Positions 33,622-42,024 of a stretch of DNA of 42,024 bases are shown here, piece after piece. The notes under the pieces are model-generated. The model had not been told where the DNA came from. It saw only the letters and a list, made by a program, of their open reading frames with translations, and ran no database searches. Both the position numbers and the translations under genes were made by a program. The stretch comes from a bacterium (lineage in GTDB: Bacteria > Fibrobacterota > Fibrobacteria > UBA11236). Location of the stretch: contig OMJM01000037.1 of the NCBI GenBank assembly GCA_900299345.1, forward strand, positions 1 through 42,024, given 5' to 3'. How positions within the stretch are numbered: the stretch's first letter is position 1; each line of letters starts with the position of its first letter.

Positions 33622-34391
33622 CGCAGACCTTCCAACGGGCTGCTGGCAGAGCCGTACAGCTTGCGTGGAATGCGTCCTGCCAGGAAGGATTCCCGTCCCG
33701 CCTCGCACGCCGCGCGAAATGCGCGTGCCATGCGCACGGGATCCTGCGCACAGGCGATGCCGGTGTTGCACAAGATTCCATCCACTCCTAATTCCATGGC
33801 CAGTGCGAGATCCGAAGCCGTGCCCATCCCTGCGTCCACAATGACGGGACACGAGAGTGATTCCATGATGATGCGGATGTTGTTTGCGTTCAAGACGCCC
33901 TGTCCGCTACCGATGGGGGAGCCGGCAGGCATTACGGCGGCAACACCGAGGTCTTCCAGTTTTTTTGCCAGCACCGGATCGTCGTTGGTGTAAACAAGTA
34001 CGGTGAATTCTTCCTCGACCAGTTTTTTTGCGGCCTCGTATGTTCCGAAAGGATCCGGGAGCAGGGTTTTTGCTTCGGAAAGCACTTCGAGCTTGATGAG
34101 GTTCATCCCTTGAGCGCGCGCCAGTCGCGCGATGCGCAGGGCATCTTCGACATTGAAGGCCCCGGCTGTGTTCGGCAGCAAGGCGTATTTCTTGGTGTCG
34201 ATGAAGTTGAGGATGTTCTCTTCTTCCGGACCTCCGAGCTTGACACGGCCCAAGGCGACCGTGACCATTTCAGCCCCGGAAGCCTCATGGGCCTGGCGCA
34301 TGATTTCGAAATTGGGATACTTACCTGTGCCGATGATAAGACGCGAACGGTAGGTTCGTCCGCCGATGACAAGAGGTTTATCGTGGATCAT
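33618..34391 (-). CDS. thiG: Thiazole synthase
   Basis: Forms the thiazole phosphate ring of thiamin from DXP, glycine imine (or Tyr-derived) and ThiS thiocarboxylate. 257 aa TIM barrel. The Schiff-base Lys100 is in NLIKLEVL. Also visible are [35 protein letters not shown] and [13 protein letters not shown], the family hallmarks. thiS, thiH/thiO and thiF are not in the window. I saw no TPP riboswitch in the 105-nt upstream gap. Confidence 0.96.
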   Translation of the reverse strand: MIHDKPLVIGGRTYRSRLIIGTGKYPNFEIMRQAHEASGAEMVTVALGRVKLGGPEEENILNFIDTKKYALLPNTAGAFNVEDALRIARLARAQGMNLIKLEVLSEAKTLLPDPFGTYEAAKKLVEEEFTVLVYTNDDPVLAKKLEDLGVAAVMPAGSPIGSGQGVLNANNIRIIMESLSCPVIVDAGMGTASDLALAMELGVDGILCNTGIACAQDPVRMARAFRAACEAGRESFLAGRIPRKLYGSASSPLEGLR

Positions 34392-34435
34392 GCCGGAAAA
34401 ATGCTAAAAATCGCAACTCCTTGCCTCACAGCGGG

Positions 34436-34464
34436 TTGATGGGGATGTTCAAGGCGATTATCTT
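34436..34464 (+). promoter_or_regulatory. Possible rpmE promoter
   Basis: TTGATG (34436-34441) and TATCTT (34459-34464) are 17 nt apart, each matching the consensus at four of six bases. It would give a leader of about 25-30 nt for rpmE. Moderate support only. Confidence 0.35.
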
Positions 34465-34496
34465 TATCCCCCTAATTTGCACCCGGAGTTTGTGTC

Positions 34497-34760
34497 ATGA
34501 AGGCCGATATCCATCCGAAATACACGCTGCAGACTTTCAACTGTTCTTGCGGCAACCTGATCGAGCTTCCCAGCACCATTCCGGGACAGGGCATTGAAAT
34601 CTGTTCCAATTGCCACCCGTATTACACCGGCAAGCAAAAACTGCTGGATTCCGCGGGCCGTATCGAGAAGTTCACTTCGCGTTATACGACCGTCGTGGGC
34701 GGCGCTCGCAAGAGCCGCAAAGCCGCTCCCGCTGCCAAGGAAACCGCGAAGGCCGAATGA
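34497..34760 (+). CDS. rpmE: 50S ribosomal protein L31, zinc type
   Basis: 87 aa, large-subunit protein. Begins MKADIHPKY; the four zinc ligands are C16/C18 (in NCSCGN) and C37/C40 (in CSNCHPYYTGKQ), so it is the zinc-containing paralogue. The C-terminal tail is extended by about 17 Ala/Lys-rich residues. Its last base pairs overlap the start of yqhQ (ATGA). The rpmE-yqhQ pair echoes the common bacterial order that continues with prfA-prmC; here those are 4 kb away. Confidence 0.95.
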   Translation: MKADIHPKYTLQTFNCSCGNLIELPSTIPGQGIEICSNCHPYYTGKQKLLDSAGRIEKFTSRYTTVVGGARKSRKAAPAAKETAKAE

Positions 34761-35743
34761 GTCCCGTGCGGTCCCTGTTCCTCCGGGTTCAAGGCGGCCT
34801 TTTCCATCTGTTGAATCACCAGCCTGAAACCATCGGCGGACAAGCCGTGGTCGAAGGCGTCATGATGCGCAGTCCGACCCGCCTTTCGGTGGCCGTGCGC
34901 GCTCCGGACGGACGCATTGCGCTGCAGGATCGTCCCTTCGTTTCCTTTTCAAAGCGGCACAAAATTTTGGGATTGCCCGTATTGCGTGGCGGTGCTTCAC
35001 TGGTCGAGTCGCTGTATCTCGGCATGCAATGCCTGAACTGGTCGGTCAAGATTCAGGAGGCAGGTTCGGTCAAAGAGGAAAAAGAGGAAGTTCCCACCAC
35101 CGCTATGCAAAAAGCAAAGACGGTCCTCCCCTTGTTTCTCTCGTTTGCTGCGGCGCTTGCGCTGTTCCAATTGCTGCCTTACGGCGTGGCTGCGTTCGTC
35201 ACTGGCGGAAGCCACAGTCACCCACAAAACCCTGTGTTGTTCAACTTCGTCGCCGGTTTGATCCGCATCAGTCTGTTGCTGGCGTATCTGTGGGGTCTTT
35301 CATTCCTGCCCGATCTCAAGCGCGTGTTCCAGTACCACGGCGCGGAGCACAAATCGATTTTTGCCTATGAGAAAAAAGCACCGCTGGAGATTCCCACCGT
35401 GGCACAGCAGACTCGGTTTCATCCGCGCTGCGGAACGTCTTTCATCTTGATTGTCGCGCTGACCTGCATGCTGTTCTTTTCGATTTTCGATTCGATCGTG
35501 CTGCATGGATTACACTACGCCTATCCCAACTTCCTCGTCCGTTTTCTGATCCACCTGCCGTTTGTTCCGCTCGTGGCCGGATTGGCGTTTGAAATCCTCC
35601 GCCTCTCCGGTAAACATCAGGATTCAAAATGGATTCGTCCCTTCATTCTGCCGGGCCTGTGGCTGCAGAAGATTACTACACAGGAACCGGAAGAAGCGCA
35701 GATTGAAGTGGCGCTGGTTTCGGTCAAAGCCTCGCTGGCATAG
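34757..35743 (+). CDS. yqhQ: YqhQ-like DUF1385 membrane protein
   Basis: 328 aa. Start ATG 34757 overlaps the rpmE stop. The N-terminal IGGQAVVEGVMMRSP (about 26-40) and the central FQYHGAEHKSIFAYE and RFHPRCGTSFILIV motifs define the DUF1385 family. Membrane segments lie at about 122-145, 155-175, 222-245 and 255-280. Function is not established; the conserved HGAEHK and HPRCGTS residues suggest a metal site. The pairing with rpmE is conserved in many bacteria. Confidence 0.9.
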   Translation: MSPVRSLFLRVQGGLFHLLNHQPETIGGQAVVEGVMMRSPTRLSVAVRAPDGRIALQDRPFVSFSKRHKILGLPVLRGGASLVESLYLGMQCLNWSVKIQEAGSVKEEKEEVPTTAMQKAKTVLPLFLSFAAALALFQLLPYGVAAFVTGGSHSHPQNPVLFNFVAGLIRISLLLAYLWGLSFLPDLKRVFQYHGAEHKSIFAYEKKAPLEIPTVAQQTRFHPRCGTSFILIVALTCMLFFSIFDSIVLHGLHYAYPNFLVRFLIHLPFVPLVAGLAFEILRLSGKHQDSKWIRPFILPGLWLQKITTQEPEEAQIEVALVSVKASLA

Positions 35744-35761
35744 ACCGTCTGTTGTGGAGGA

Positions 35762-37576
35762 TTAAGCCTCCAATTCTTCCCATCGTTTGAACGCTTCTTC
35801 CAATTCCCGTTCCAACTCTGTCTGTCTGACTTTTGCCGCCGCAATCTCGGCTGCAGGTTTCTTGTAAAACTCTGCGGTTCCCATGGCTTCCACCAACTTC
35901 GCCTGCTCCGCTTCCAAAGCTTCAATCCTGCCGGGCAAGGCTTCGCGCTCTTTTGTTTCTTTGAATGTCAGTTTTCTGGGTTTGGAAGGTTCGCTCGCTT
36001 CGACTGTACTCGGTGAGCGATTTGCCTTCTCCTTGGAACGTTCGTCCCGGTCACTGAGCGTAGTCGAAGTGACCGCCCTTGCTTCATCTTGCCGTTTCCA
36101 ATCACTCCAGCCGCCGACGAATTCTTCCACGCCTCCGGCCGGGCCAATTGCCAGTACAGACGTGGCCACGTTGTCCAAAAACTCGCGATCATGGCTGACG
36201 ACCAGGACGGTTCCCTCGAACTCCACCAGCAATTCTTCCAGCAACGTCAGCGTCTCCACGTCGAGATCGTTCGTGGGTTCATCCAGCACCAGCACGTTGC
36301 CGGCTCGCGTGAACAACTTGGCGAGCAGCAGCCGGTTTCGTTCGCCACCGGAAAGCGTTCCAGCCTTGACAAGGGCGCGTTGCGGATCGAACAGGAATTC
36401 CTGTAGATAGGACATCACATGCTGTTTTTTGTCGTGGACGGAAACGAATTCCTGTCCTCCCGCAATGTTGTCGCGTACAGACAATTCGGGATCGATTTGT
36501 GCGCGCATTTGATCGAAGTACAGGATTTGCAGCGAAGAGCCTTGATGCACGCTGCCGCGTTGGGGTTTGATTTCTCCCAGCAACAGTCGCAACAAAGTCG
36601 TCTTGCCCGCGCCGTTGGGACCCAGAATCGCCACCTTGTCCCCGCGTTGAATCACGGTGGAACATGAGGTAATCACAGATTTGTCCCCATAGGAAAAAGC
36701 GAGGTTGTGTGCTTCGATCACCTTGTTGCCGGAGCGCTCGCCTTCGTTGACCCGCATCTGGACCGTGCCCTGCCGTTCTCGGCGCTGCGCCCGTTCAAGT
36801 CGGTTGGCCTCGAGCATGCGCATGCGGCCTTCGTTGCGGGCGCGGCGTGCTTTGGGGCTGCGGCGAGCCCATGCTTCCTCCTGCGCCAGCTTCTTGTCGA
36901 ACACCGCCCACTCCCGTTCCTCCACTTCCAGCAAGGCTTCCTTGCGCACGAGAAAGGTGTCCCAGTCGCAAGTCCAGTCGAAAAGTTTCCCGCGATCGAG
37001 TTCCAGAATGCGTGTGGCCATGCGGCGAAGAAAGGCCCGGTCGTGCGTAATGAACAGCAATGCCTTACGCGAAGAACGCAACACATCCTCCATCCAGTCG
37101 ATGGAGTCGATATCGAGGTGGTTGGTGGGTTCGTCCAGCAACAGGGCATCCGGATCCGAGGCCAACGCCTTGGCAAGCAGTACACGCCGTTTTTGTCCCC
37201 CAGACAAAGAAGCGAAGGGGGCGTTGGGCTGCAGGCCCGCCAAGCCGATCCAGCGTTCCGCCTCCAGTTCGACCTTCCATGTGCCTTCGATGGCATGTTG
37301 CACGGCTCCCTGGGCCACGATTTCCGCGACTGTGCCGGGGAGATCTTCGGGAATATCCTGAGGCAAATACGCGATGCGCATACCGGGAGTGGTGATGATT
37401 TCACCGGCGTCGGGCTGCGGGGCTCCCATCAACAGGCGCAAGAGGGTGGTCTTGCCCGCGCCATTGCGGCCCGTGAGGCAGACGCGTTCTCCCGCCTCAA
37501 TCATGAAAGAAACGTTGTCGAGTAGTGGCGGTCCGCCTATGTGATAGCGCAGGTCCCGCATTCCAAAAAGAGGCAT
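35762..37576 (-). CDS. uup: ABC-F ATPase, Uup type
   Basis: 604 aa cytoplasmic ATPase with two nucleotide-binding domains. Domain 1: Walker A GRNGAGKT (36-43), signature LSGGQ (124-128), Walker B LLLDEPTNHLD (145-155). Domain 2: GPNGAGKT (319-326), LSGGE (408-412), VLDEPTNDLD (430-439). A C-terminal coiled coil (about 535-604) marks the Uup subgroup, which acts on branched DNA and on ribosomes. The linker between domain 2 and the coiled coil (about residues 501-529) is encoded by an inverted pair of palindromic repeats. Confidence 0.93.
   Translation of the reverse strand: MPLFGMRDLRYHIGGPPLLDNVSFMIEAGERVCLTGRNGAGKTTLLRLLMGAPQPDAGEIITTPGMRIAYLPQDIPEDLPGTVAEIVAQGAVQHAIEGTWKVELEAERWIGLAGLQPNAPFASLSGGQKRRVLLAKALASDPDALLLDEPTNHLDIDSIDWMEDVLRSSRKALLFITHDRAFLRRMATRILELDRGKLFDWTCDWDTFLVRKEALLEVEEREWAVFDKKLAQEEAWARRSPKARRARNEGRMRMLEANRLERAQRRERQGTVQMRVNEGERSGNKVIEAHNLAFSYGDKSVITSCSTVIQRGDKVAILGPNGAGKTTLLRLLLGEIKPQRGSVHQGSSLQILYFDQMRAQIDPELSVRDNIAGGQEFVSVHDKKQHVMSYLQEFLFDPQRALVKAGTLSGGERNRLLLAKLFTRAGNVLVLDEPTNDLDVETLTLLEELLVEFEGTVLVVSHDREFLDNVATSVLAIGPAGGVEEFVGGWSDWKRQDEARAVTSTTLSDRDERSKEKANRSPSTVEASEPSKPRKLTFKETKEREALPGRIEALEAEQAKLVEAMGTAEFYKKPAAEIAAAKVRQTELERELEEAFKRWEELEA
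35991..36074. repeat. Inverted repeat pair inside uup
   Basis: Two related units face each other: CTTCGACTGTACTCGGTGA (35998-36016) and, reverse-complemented, TCACTGAGCGTAGTCGAAG (36051-36069). Each also has its own short stem: TCGCTC/GAGCGA (35991-35996 with 36015-36020) and GGTCACT/AGTGACC (36049-36055 with 36068-36074). The unit is the kind of dispersed palindromic element (REP/BIME-like) seen in many genomes, here within a coding sequence and kept in frame. Confidence 0.8.
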
Positions 37577-37644
37577 GGGGAGAGTAAAGGTAGCAGGATA
37601 CCGCTGGGTGGGGCGGGTTTGCTAGAATAACACGGAGAATCCCC

Positions 37645-38688
37645 ATGCCTCCCAAACGCCATACGCCTGACTGGCAGAACATCACCGATGAGGAGCTGCT
37701 TCGCTATCGCATTCGTGACATGGGATTGCAGATACCGGGGACGGTCCTCGAATCGCGCGTGGCCCGGTTGTACACCGAGTTGCAGGAAAAGGGAATCACC
37801 TTCCATCCCGCATGTTACCTCGCGGATGAATGGTTGTGCCCGGATCGCGAACCGATCATCGGGATTCCTTTTTATCTCGCGCAACCCCGCCTCGTGGCCA
37901 TTGAAAAACGAATGATGCTGGAGGCCGAGGGGTCCACAGAAGAGTGGTGCATGAAGCTGCTCCGCCACGAATGCGGCCACGCTTTGAACTACGCCTACTG
38001 TTTCTTCACAGACCGCAACTGGCGCAAGTTGTTCGGGCCGTTCGAAGCGCCTTATTATCACGTCACCTACCGCACCAAACCGTATTCGAAGCGCTATGTC
38101 CTTCATCTTGAAGACAATTATGCGCAGGCGCATCCCGACGAGGACTTCGCCGAAACCTTTGCTGTGTGGCTTGATCCCGCGCACGATTGGCGGGTTCGCT
38201 ATCGAGGCTGGCCCGCGCTGAAGAAACTGGAATACGTCGATTCGCTCATGCGTGAAGCGGCCGGACGTCCGCCGCTGGTCACCACCACATCCCAGTCCTG
38301 GGCGGCGGCACGCATGACATCCACCTTGAGCGCGTTCTATGATCGTAAGCGCAAATACCTCGGCGCCGAGTTTCCCGGCTATTATGATCCCGGGTTGCAG
38401 CGCATCTTCCGCGTACCGGCAGAAAATGAGCCGGCGGACAAGGCCTCGAACAGGGCGGAGTATTTTCTGCGCAAGCACCGGAAGGCGCTTCTGCAATGCA
38501 TCGCCCTGTGGGTTCCACAGCGGAAATACGATGTGGATCGCCTGTTGGAAAAACTCATGGCGCGCTGCCTTCATCTCGACTTGCGGTTGCGCAAGTCCCC
38601 GGAGGAAACCTTGCTCGCGGTAAACTCATTTGTCACGGCCATTCTCGCGTCTTTGCAACGTTTCAACGGCGTCCATGAGGGGAAATAA
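37645..38688 (+). CDS. Putative zinc metallopeptidase (Peptidase_Mx-like)
   Basis: 347 aa, cytoplasmic (no signal peptide). Signature regions: DEWLCPDREPIIGIPFYLAQPRL (about 61-83, in outline), the catalytic HExxH as RHECGHALNYAY (H108-E109...H112) and HPDEDFAETFAVWL (163-176), where E170 is the likely third ligand. This order matches the family annotated as putative zinc-binding metallo-peptidase. The C-terminal 130 residues (about 215-347) have no known motif. It is directly followed by an ATP-grasp ligase (start next to stop), so the two probably act together. Substrate unknown. Confidence 0.8.
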   Translation: MPPKRHTPDWQNITDEELLRYRIRDMGLQIPGTVLESRVARLYTELQEKGITFHPACYLADEWLCPDREPIIGIPFYLAQPRLVAIEKRMMLEAEGSTEEWCMKLLRHECGHALNYAYCFFTDRNWRKLFGPFEAPYYHVTYRTKPYSKRYVLHLEDNYAQAHPDEDFAETFAVWLDPAHDWRVRYRGWPALKKLEYVDSLMREAAGRPPLVTTTSQSWAAARMTSTLSAFYDRKRKYLGAEFPGYYDPGLQRIFRVPAENEPADKASNRAEYFLRKHRKALLQCIALWVPQRKYDVDRLLEKLMARCLHLDLRLRKSPEETLLAVNSFVTAILASLQRFNGVHEGK

Positions 38689-39720
38689 ATGAAGCGAACC
38701 CCGAAGAAAAAACTCCGAATCACCGCCATCGTCGAGCAGGCGAACACGCTCAAGGAGGATCCGCAGTTCGAAGGCAAACCCAAGGAACCTTCCATGGAGC
38801 ACGATGTGCTGCGCGCCCTGCGGCAGTTGGGGCACGAGGTGACCGTGTTGCCCGTATTCGATTCCATCGAGCCCATGGTCGAAGGGATTGAAAAAAATCC
38901 ACCGGATCTGGTGTTCAATCTCGCAGAGCAGTTCGCCAACGATCGCCGCCACGACAAGAATCTCGCCGGTTTGTTGGAGATGATGGACATTCCCTTCACC
39001 GGCACCGGATCGGCGGGATTGATGCTTTGCCGGGACAAGGCCCTGTGCAAGCAACTGCTCGCCACATGGAATGTGCGTGTTCCGGATTTTTGGGTGTTCC
39101 CCTTGGGACGGCCTTTGAAGATCCCGCGACGCCTCAAATTTCCGTTGGTGGTCAAGCCCGCTTACGGTGACGGCTCCGAGGGAATTTCCAATGCATCGCT
39201 GGTCAAGGACGACGTGGAAATGAAAGAGCGCGTCGCGATGATCCATGAGCGCTTCTCACAGGATGTCATCGCCGAGGAATACGTTGAGGGGCGCGAGATC
39301 TACGTCGGCGTCCTCGGCAACGATCGCCTCACGGTGCTGCCGCCTTACGAGGTTCGCTTTGGCAAGGCTCAGGAAGAATCGGGTCCCGTGCTTGCCACCT
39401 ATCGTGTCAAATGGAATAAGCAATATCGGGAGAAATGGAACATCGAATTCGGATTCGCGGACGTCGAGCGCAAAGTCTGGGCACGCATTGCCGATGCCTG
39501 TCGCCGTTCTTATCGTATTCTGCAATTGTGCGACTACGCCCGTGTTGATTTGCGTGTGACACCGGATGAGCGGGTCTATATCCTCGAGGCTAATCCAAAT
39601 CCCGACATCACGCAGGGTGAGGAGATGGCCGAATCGGCGCGCAAGGCCGGAGTTCCGTACAAGCAGTTCATCCAGAAAATTGTGACTCACGCTCTGGCCC
39701 GGCAAACTTCTCCAACGTAG
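38689..39720 (+). CDS. ATP-grasp ligase, D-Ala-D-Ala-ligase-like
   Basis: 343 aa. The ATP-grasp core is visible: [20 protein letters not shown] (about 105-124), nucleotide Lys156 in [33 protein letters not shown] (196-211), and the metal site VDLRV...[10 protein letters not shown] (E300, N302). Family members join a carboxylate to an amine via acyl phosphate. The N-terminal strand and FNLAEQ segment resemble D-Ala-D-Ala ligase, but the NPNPD ending differs from the usual E-x-N-T-x-P-G, so it is not a standard Ddl. Coupled to the metallopeptidase (0 nt gap). Substrate unknown. Confidence 0.85.
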   Translation: MKRTPKKKLRITAIVEQANTLKEDPQFEGKPKEPSMEHDVLRALRQLGHEVTVLPVFDSIEPMVEGIEKNPPDLVFNLAEQFANDRRHDKNLAGLLEMMDIPFTGTGSAGLMLCRDKALCKQLLATWNVRVPDFWVFPLGRPLKIPRRLKFPLVVKPAYGDGSEGISNASLVKDDVEMKERVAMIHERFSQDVIAEEYVEGREIYVGVLGNDRLTVLPPYEVRFGKAQEESGPVLATYRVKWNKQYREKWNIEFGFADVERKVWARIADACRRSYRILQLCDYARVDLRVTPDERVYILEANPNPDITQGEEMAESARKAGVPYKQFIQKIVTHALARQTSPT

Positions 39721-39806
39721 GGGCGTGGCGCTGGCCTCGATACACGCGGCTTCATTTGTGTCCTATGGGCCGCGCACTCGGCCAGCGATTCTACCTTTCA
39801 CTCCCC

Positions 39807-40892
39807 ATGGATTTACGCGATCAGGCGCGCAAGGCAATCGAGCGCAGCGACGAAATCGAACACAGACTACAAAGCCCCGAAGCGCTTTCGGATATGGCCA
39901 AAGTCGCCGAATTGTCCAAACAGCACAAGGGCCTGCAAGAATTAGTCGTCAAGTCGCGTGACTTTTTGGGTTTGCTGCAGGAAGTCGAGGATTGGCGCAA
40001 AGCCGCGCAGGACGGATCGGATGCCGAGCTTCAACTGCTTGCCCAGGCCGAAGTCAAACGCATTGAAGAGGAATTGCCCGGGCGCGAGCAAGAATTGAAA
40101 TTCCTCCTGGTTCCCAAGGATCCTGCTGACGAGCGCGGAGCCATTCTCGAAATCCGCGCCGGGACCGGCGGCGATGAAGCCAGTTTGTTCGCGGGCGATC
40201 TCTACCGCATGTATCAGTATTATGCCCTAGCCCGGAAGTGGAACATTCATGTGGTCGACTCCAACGAAGGAACCGTGGGCGGTTACAAGGAGATCGTGGC
40301 TGAAATCACCGGTGAAAGCGTTTACGGTACTTTGAAGTATGAAAGCGGCGTGCATCGTGTGCAGCGCGTTCCCGACACCGAAGCACAGGGCCGCGTGCAT
40401 ACTTCCGCGGCCACGGTCGTGGTGATGCCCATCGCCGATGAGATGGACGACATCCAGATCAAGGATGAGGAAATCCGCGTGGACACTTTCCGTGCCGGCG
40501 GCGCGGGTGGCCAGCACATCAACAAAACCGATTCCGCGGTGCGCATCACGCATATTCCCACCGGCATTGTGGTTGCCTGCCAGGATGAACGCTCGCAGCA
40601 CAAGAACCGCGCCAAGGCCATGAACGTGTTGCGTTCGAAGCTGTTGGACGCGCGCCTTGCGGAGCAAGAGGCCAAGGAAGCGGCTTCACGCAAGGCCCAG
40701 GTCGGAACAGGCGATCGATCCGCGAAGATCCGCACTTATAACTTCCCTCAGGGTCGGGTCACGGATCACCGCATCGGGTTGACGCTGTACAAGCTTGACG
40801 CGGTGATGAACGGTGATCTCAAGGAATTGCTCGACGCGCTGGGCATGGAAGCCAGCGCCGAGAAATTGCGTGCGTTGGAACGCCAGGCCTGA
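39807..40892 (+). CDS. prfA: Peptide chain release factor 1
   Basis: Terminates translation at UAA and UAG. 361 aa from ATG 39807, matching the usual N-terminus; an upstream in-frame ATG would add 17 unrelated residues. The codon-recognition tripeptide reads PDT (189-191, the PxT of RF1 rather than SPF of RF2). The catalytic GGQ is at 234-236 in [18 protein letters not shown]. The GGQ glutamine is the target of the next gene's enzyme. The gap to prmC is 5 nt. Confidence 0.97.
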   Translation: MDLRDQARKAIERSDEIEHRLQSPEALSDMAKVAELSKQHKGLQELVVKSRDFLGLLQEVEDWRKAAQDGSDAELQLLAQAEVKRIEEELPGREQELKFLLVPKDPADERGAILEIRAGTGGDEASLFAGDLYRMYQYYALARKWNIHVVDSNEGTVGGYKEIVAEITGESVYGTLKYESGVHRVQRVPDTEAQGRVHTSAATVVVMPIADEMDDIQIKDEEIRVDTFRAGGAGGQHINKTDSAVRITHIPTGIVVACQDERSQHKNRAKAMNVLRSKLLDARLAEQEAKEAASRKAQVGTGDRSAKIRTYNFPQGRVTDHRIGLTLYKLDAVMNGDLKELLDALGMEASAEKLRALERQA

Positions 40893-40897
40893 TCGTT

Positions 40898-41743
40898 GTG
40901 CCCCAACTTCTGGAAGTCCTGACCAAAGCATCATCCCATCTCAAGGAAAAGGGAGTTCCGAATCCGCGTCTGGATGCGGAACTGTTGCTTGCCCACGCGC
41001 TGGGACTCAAGCGTCTCGATCTGTATCTCCAGTTTGATCGGCCGCTGGCCGAAACGGAACTCGAGGTTTACCGCGACTTCATTCGTCGCCGCTCACGTCG
41101 CGAACCATTGCAGCATATCGAAGGCGAGGTTGCATTCCGTGAGTTGAAACTCAAGTCCGATCGACGCGCGTTGGTTCCTCGTCCTGAAACCGAATTAATC
41201 CTCGACGTACTCAAGAAGCATTTGCCTTCGATCGTTCGGCCCCGCATTCTCGATATCGGTACTGGCACCGGCGCCATAGCGCTCTCCATCATCCGGGAGT
41301 TTCAGAACGCGGAGGTTTGCGCGAGCGATATATCTCCGCCTTGTTTGGAACTCACTCGTGAGAATGCGCGTTTGAATGAATTGGTTGAACCGGAACTTGT
41401 ACTCGGGAATTTATTCGAACCTTTTGCCAGAGAGCGACGTTGGCATGCAATCGTTTCCAATCCGCCATACATCGGAGAGAATGAAATCGCTTCGTTGGAG
41501 CCGGAGGTTCGTGATTTTGATCCCCGTAATGCATTGGTAGGCGGAGCTCAAGGATGGGAACTTCCGCTGATCTTGTTGGAGTTGGCATTATCCCGTTTGG
41601 AGGAGTCTGGAATCCTCATTATGGAGATAGGTCCTTCCCAATACGAGCTTTTAAAGGCTCGCGCCTTTGAACTAGGCTGGAATCACACCGAAAGCTTTCA
41701 GGATTATCAACAAAACCAACGCTTTATAGTCTTAAAAAAGTGA
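40898..41743 (+). CDS. prmC: Release factor glutamine methyltransferase
   Basis: N5-methylates the GGQ glutamine of RF1/RF2. 281 aa from GTG 40898. The N-terminal helical domain (about 1-80) binds the release factor; the Rossmann domain has ILDIGTGTGAIAL (SAM motif, about 115-127) and the catalytic NPPYI (about 186-190). The conserved LVPRPETE (about 90-97) precedes it. Placed directly after its substrate gene prfA, as in most bacteria. Confidence 0.96.
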   Translation: MPQLLEVLTKASSHLKEKGVPNPRLDAELLLAHALGLKRLDLYLQFDRPLAETELEVYRDFIRRRSRREPLQHIEGEVAFRELKLKSDRRALVPRPETELILDVLKKHLPSIVRPRILDIGTGTGAIALSIIREFQNAEVCASDISPPCLELTRENARLNELVEPELVLGNLFEPFARERRWHAIVSNPPYIGENEIASLEPEVRDFDPRNALVGGAQGWELPLILLELALSRLEESGILIMEIGPSQYELLKARAFELGWNHTESFQDYQQNQRFIVLKK

Positions 41744-42024
41744 AAAATTCGTCAAATATCCCATTTTACTCACAGTGAACAAACATATGTTGATAGTTTC
41801 TGTTTATAGACAAAAAATTCTGAAATTTTTGACGAAAATAGGACCTTTTTTAAGGCCAAATCATCTTGATATTGGCCCTAACTCGTTCTAAATTAAACAG
41901 TTCCCCATTTAAGAATAAATGGGTAGTTCTTCCTTCGTGGAGAACGAGCTTTTTTGAGAGTCTGTAGAAGAGAGTAGCGAGAGCGAGCGTGGTGATGTTC
42001 GTGCTTTAGGGCATGGGCATAGAG
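41744..42024. other. AT-rich, hairpin-rich tail after prmC; no confident gene
   Basis: 281 nt, clearly richer in A/T than the coding DNA. It holds a near-palindrome CAAAAA...TTTTTG (about 41812-41832), GGCCAA/TTGGCC around 41858-41876, CCCATTTA/TAAATGGG (41904-41911 with 41916-41923) and a terminator-like structure described separately. On the minus strand a frame is open from the window edge to a TAA at 41895-41893 (43 codons, His/Arg/Lys-rich); it may be the end of a gene outside the window or chance. No family is recognised. Confidence 0.5.
41882..41955 (+). terminator. Terminator-like structure with alternative stems
   Basis: CTCGTTCT (41882-41889) pairs perfectly with AGAACGAG (41941-41948), enclosing the CCCATTTA hairpin, and is followed at once by C and six T residues (41950-41955). 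A competing hairpin GTTCTTC/GGAGAAC (41926-41932 with 41939-41945) uses the same right arm. It could end prmC transcription or attenuate a gene beyond the window. Confidence 0.55.

Noticed and set aside
33622-33852. N-terminal extension of the SEC-C gene to 33852
   Set aside because: The extension lies wholly inside thiG and encodes Arg/Gly/His-rich nonsense. The TTG at 33621 has a ribosome site and joins the thiG stop.
34392-34496. TPP riboswitch upstream of thiG
   Set aside because: The 105-nt gap shows no CUGAGA or ACCUGA thi-box elements on the minus strand.
1-42024. CRISPR arrays, tRNA/rRNA genes, insertion sequences, prophage
   Set aside because: No regularly spaced direct repeats, no cloverleaf with a CCA end, and no transposase or integrase motif were found by reading both strands; only dispersed palindromes are present.

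Overview
The window is a gene-dense bacterial chromosome segment, roughly 55-60% G+C by eye, with about 41 protein genes or gene fragments and no rRNA, tRNA, CRISPR array or complete mobile element that I can recognise. The cell envelope is clearly diderm. There is an LptE-type lipoprotein, two SPOR-domain cell-wall proteins, a phosphate-selective-type porin ending in Phe, a DsbD-alpha-like periplasmic domain and several lipoproteins. The long signal peptidase I, the Bacteroidota-like GlmM and the Big_5-type lipoprotein suggest the Fibrobacterota-Chlorobi-Bacteroidota group, possibly Fibrobacterota. That placement is an inference from gene style, not proven here.

Layout. 1-1655 (-): M20 amidohydrolase (cut by the window edge), M23 peptidase and a small coiled-coil protein. 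1765-9780 (mostly +): signal peptidase I, Ig-like lipoprotein, DUF2007-like protein, DEDDh exonuclease coupled to an inactivated DinG-type helicase, LptE, DapF, then a divergent SPOR/cupin pair. 9858-15244: a small TPR-like gene convergent with the tight (-) operon glmM-glmS-scpA-scpB. 15301-18180: DsbD-alpha-like protein, RimO and a SPOR lipoprotein. 18462-20313: rpsU with a strong terminator, plsC, and lipA overlapping plsC tail to tail. 20310-24336 (-): methyltransferase, a scar joining an FGE fragment to a molybdopterin-oxidoreductase fragment, a copper nitrite reductase fused to cytochrome c, and a lipoprotein. 24366-27264: PduO-type adenosyltransferase, SRPBCC protein, TerC and MscS. 27394-33144 (+): porin-pstSCAB-phoU phosphate uptake unit. 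33145-35743: SEC-C protein, thiG, rpmE and yqhQ. 35762-41743: Uup-type ABC-F ATPase, a zinc metallopeptidase plus ATP-grasp pair, prfA and prmC. 41744-42024 is an AT-rich, hairpin-rich tail.

Functional themes are envelope and outer-membrane biogenesis, UDP-GlcNAc precursor synthesis linked to chromosome segregation, phosphate acquisition, translation (S21, L31, RF1 and its methylase, RimO, ABC-F) and a damaged nitrogen-oxide reduction locus. Genes are packed tightly: many start/stop overlaps are 4 nt, and convergent genes often abut or overlap.

The most unusual items are: (1) a DinG-like helicase that has lost its Walker A, DEAH and motif VI residues but stays coupled to an intact exonuclease; (2) an adjacent Peptidase_Mx-like zinc protease and ATP-grasp ligase of unknown product; (3) palindromic repeats that supply stop codons, including one giving the same last codons to two convergent genes; (4) an inverted repeat pair inside the uup coding sequence; (5) a fused deletion scar beside nirK.
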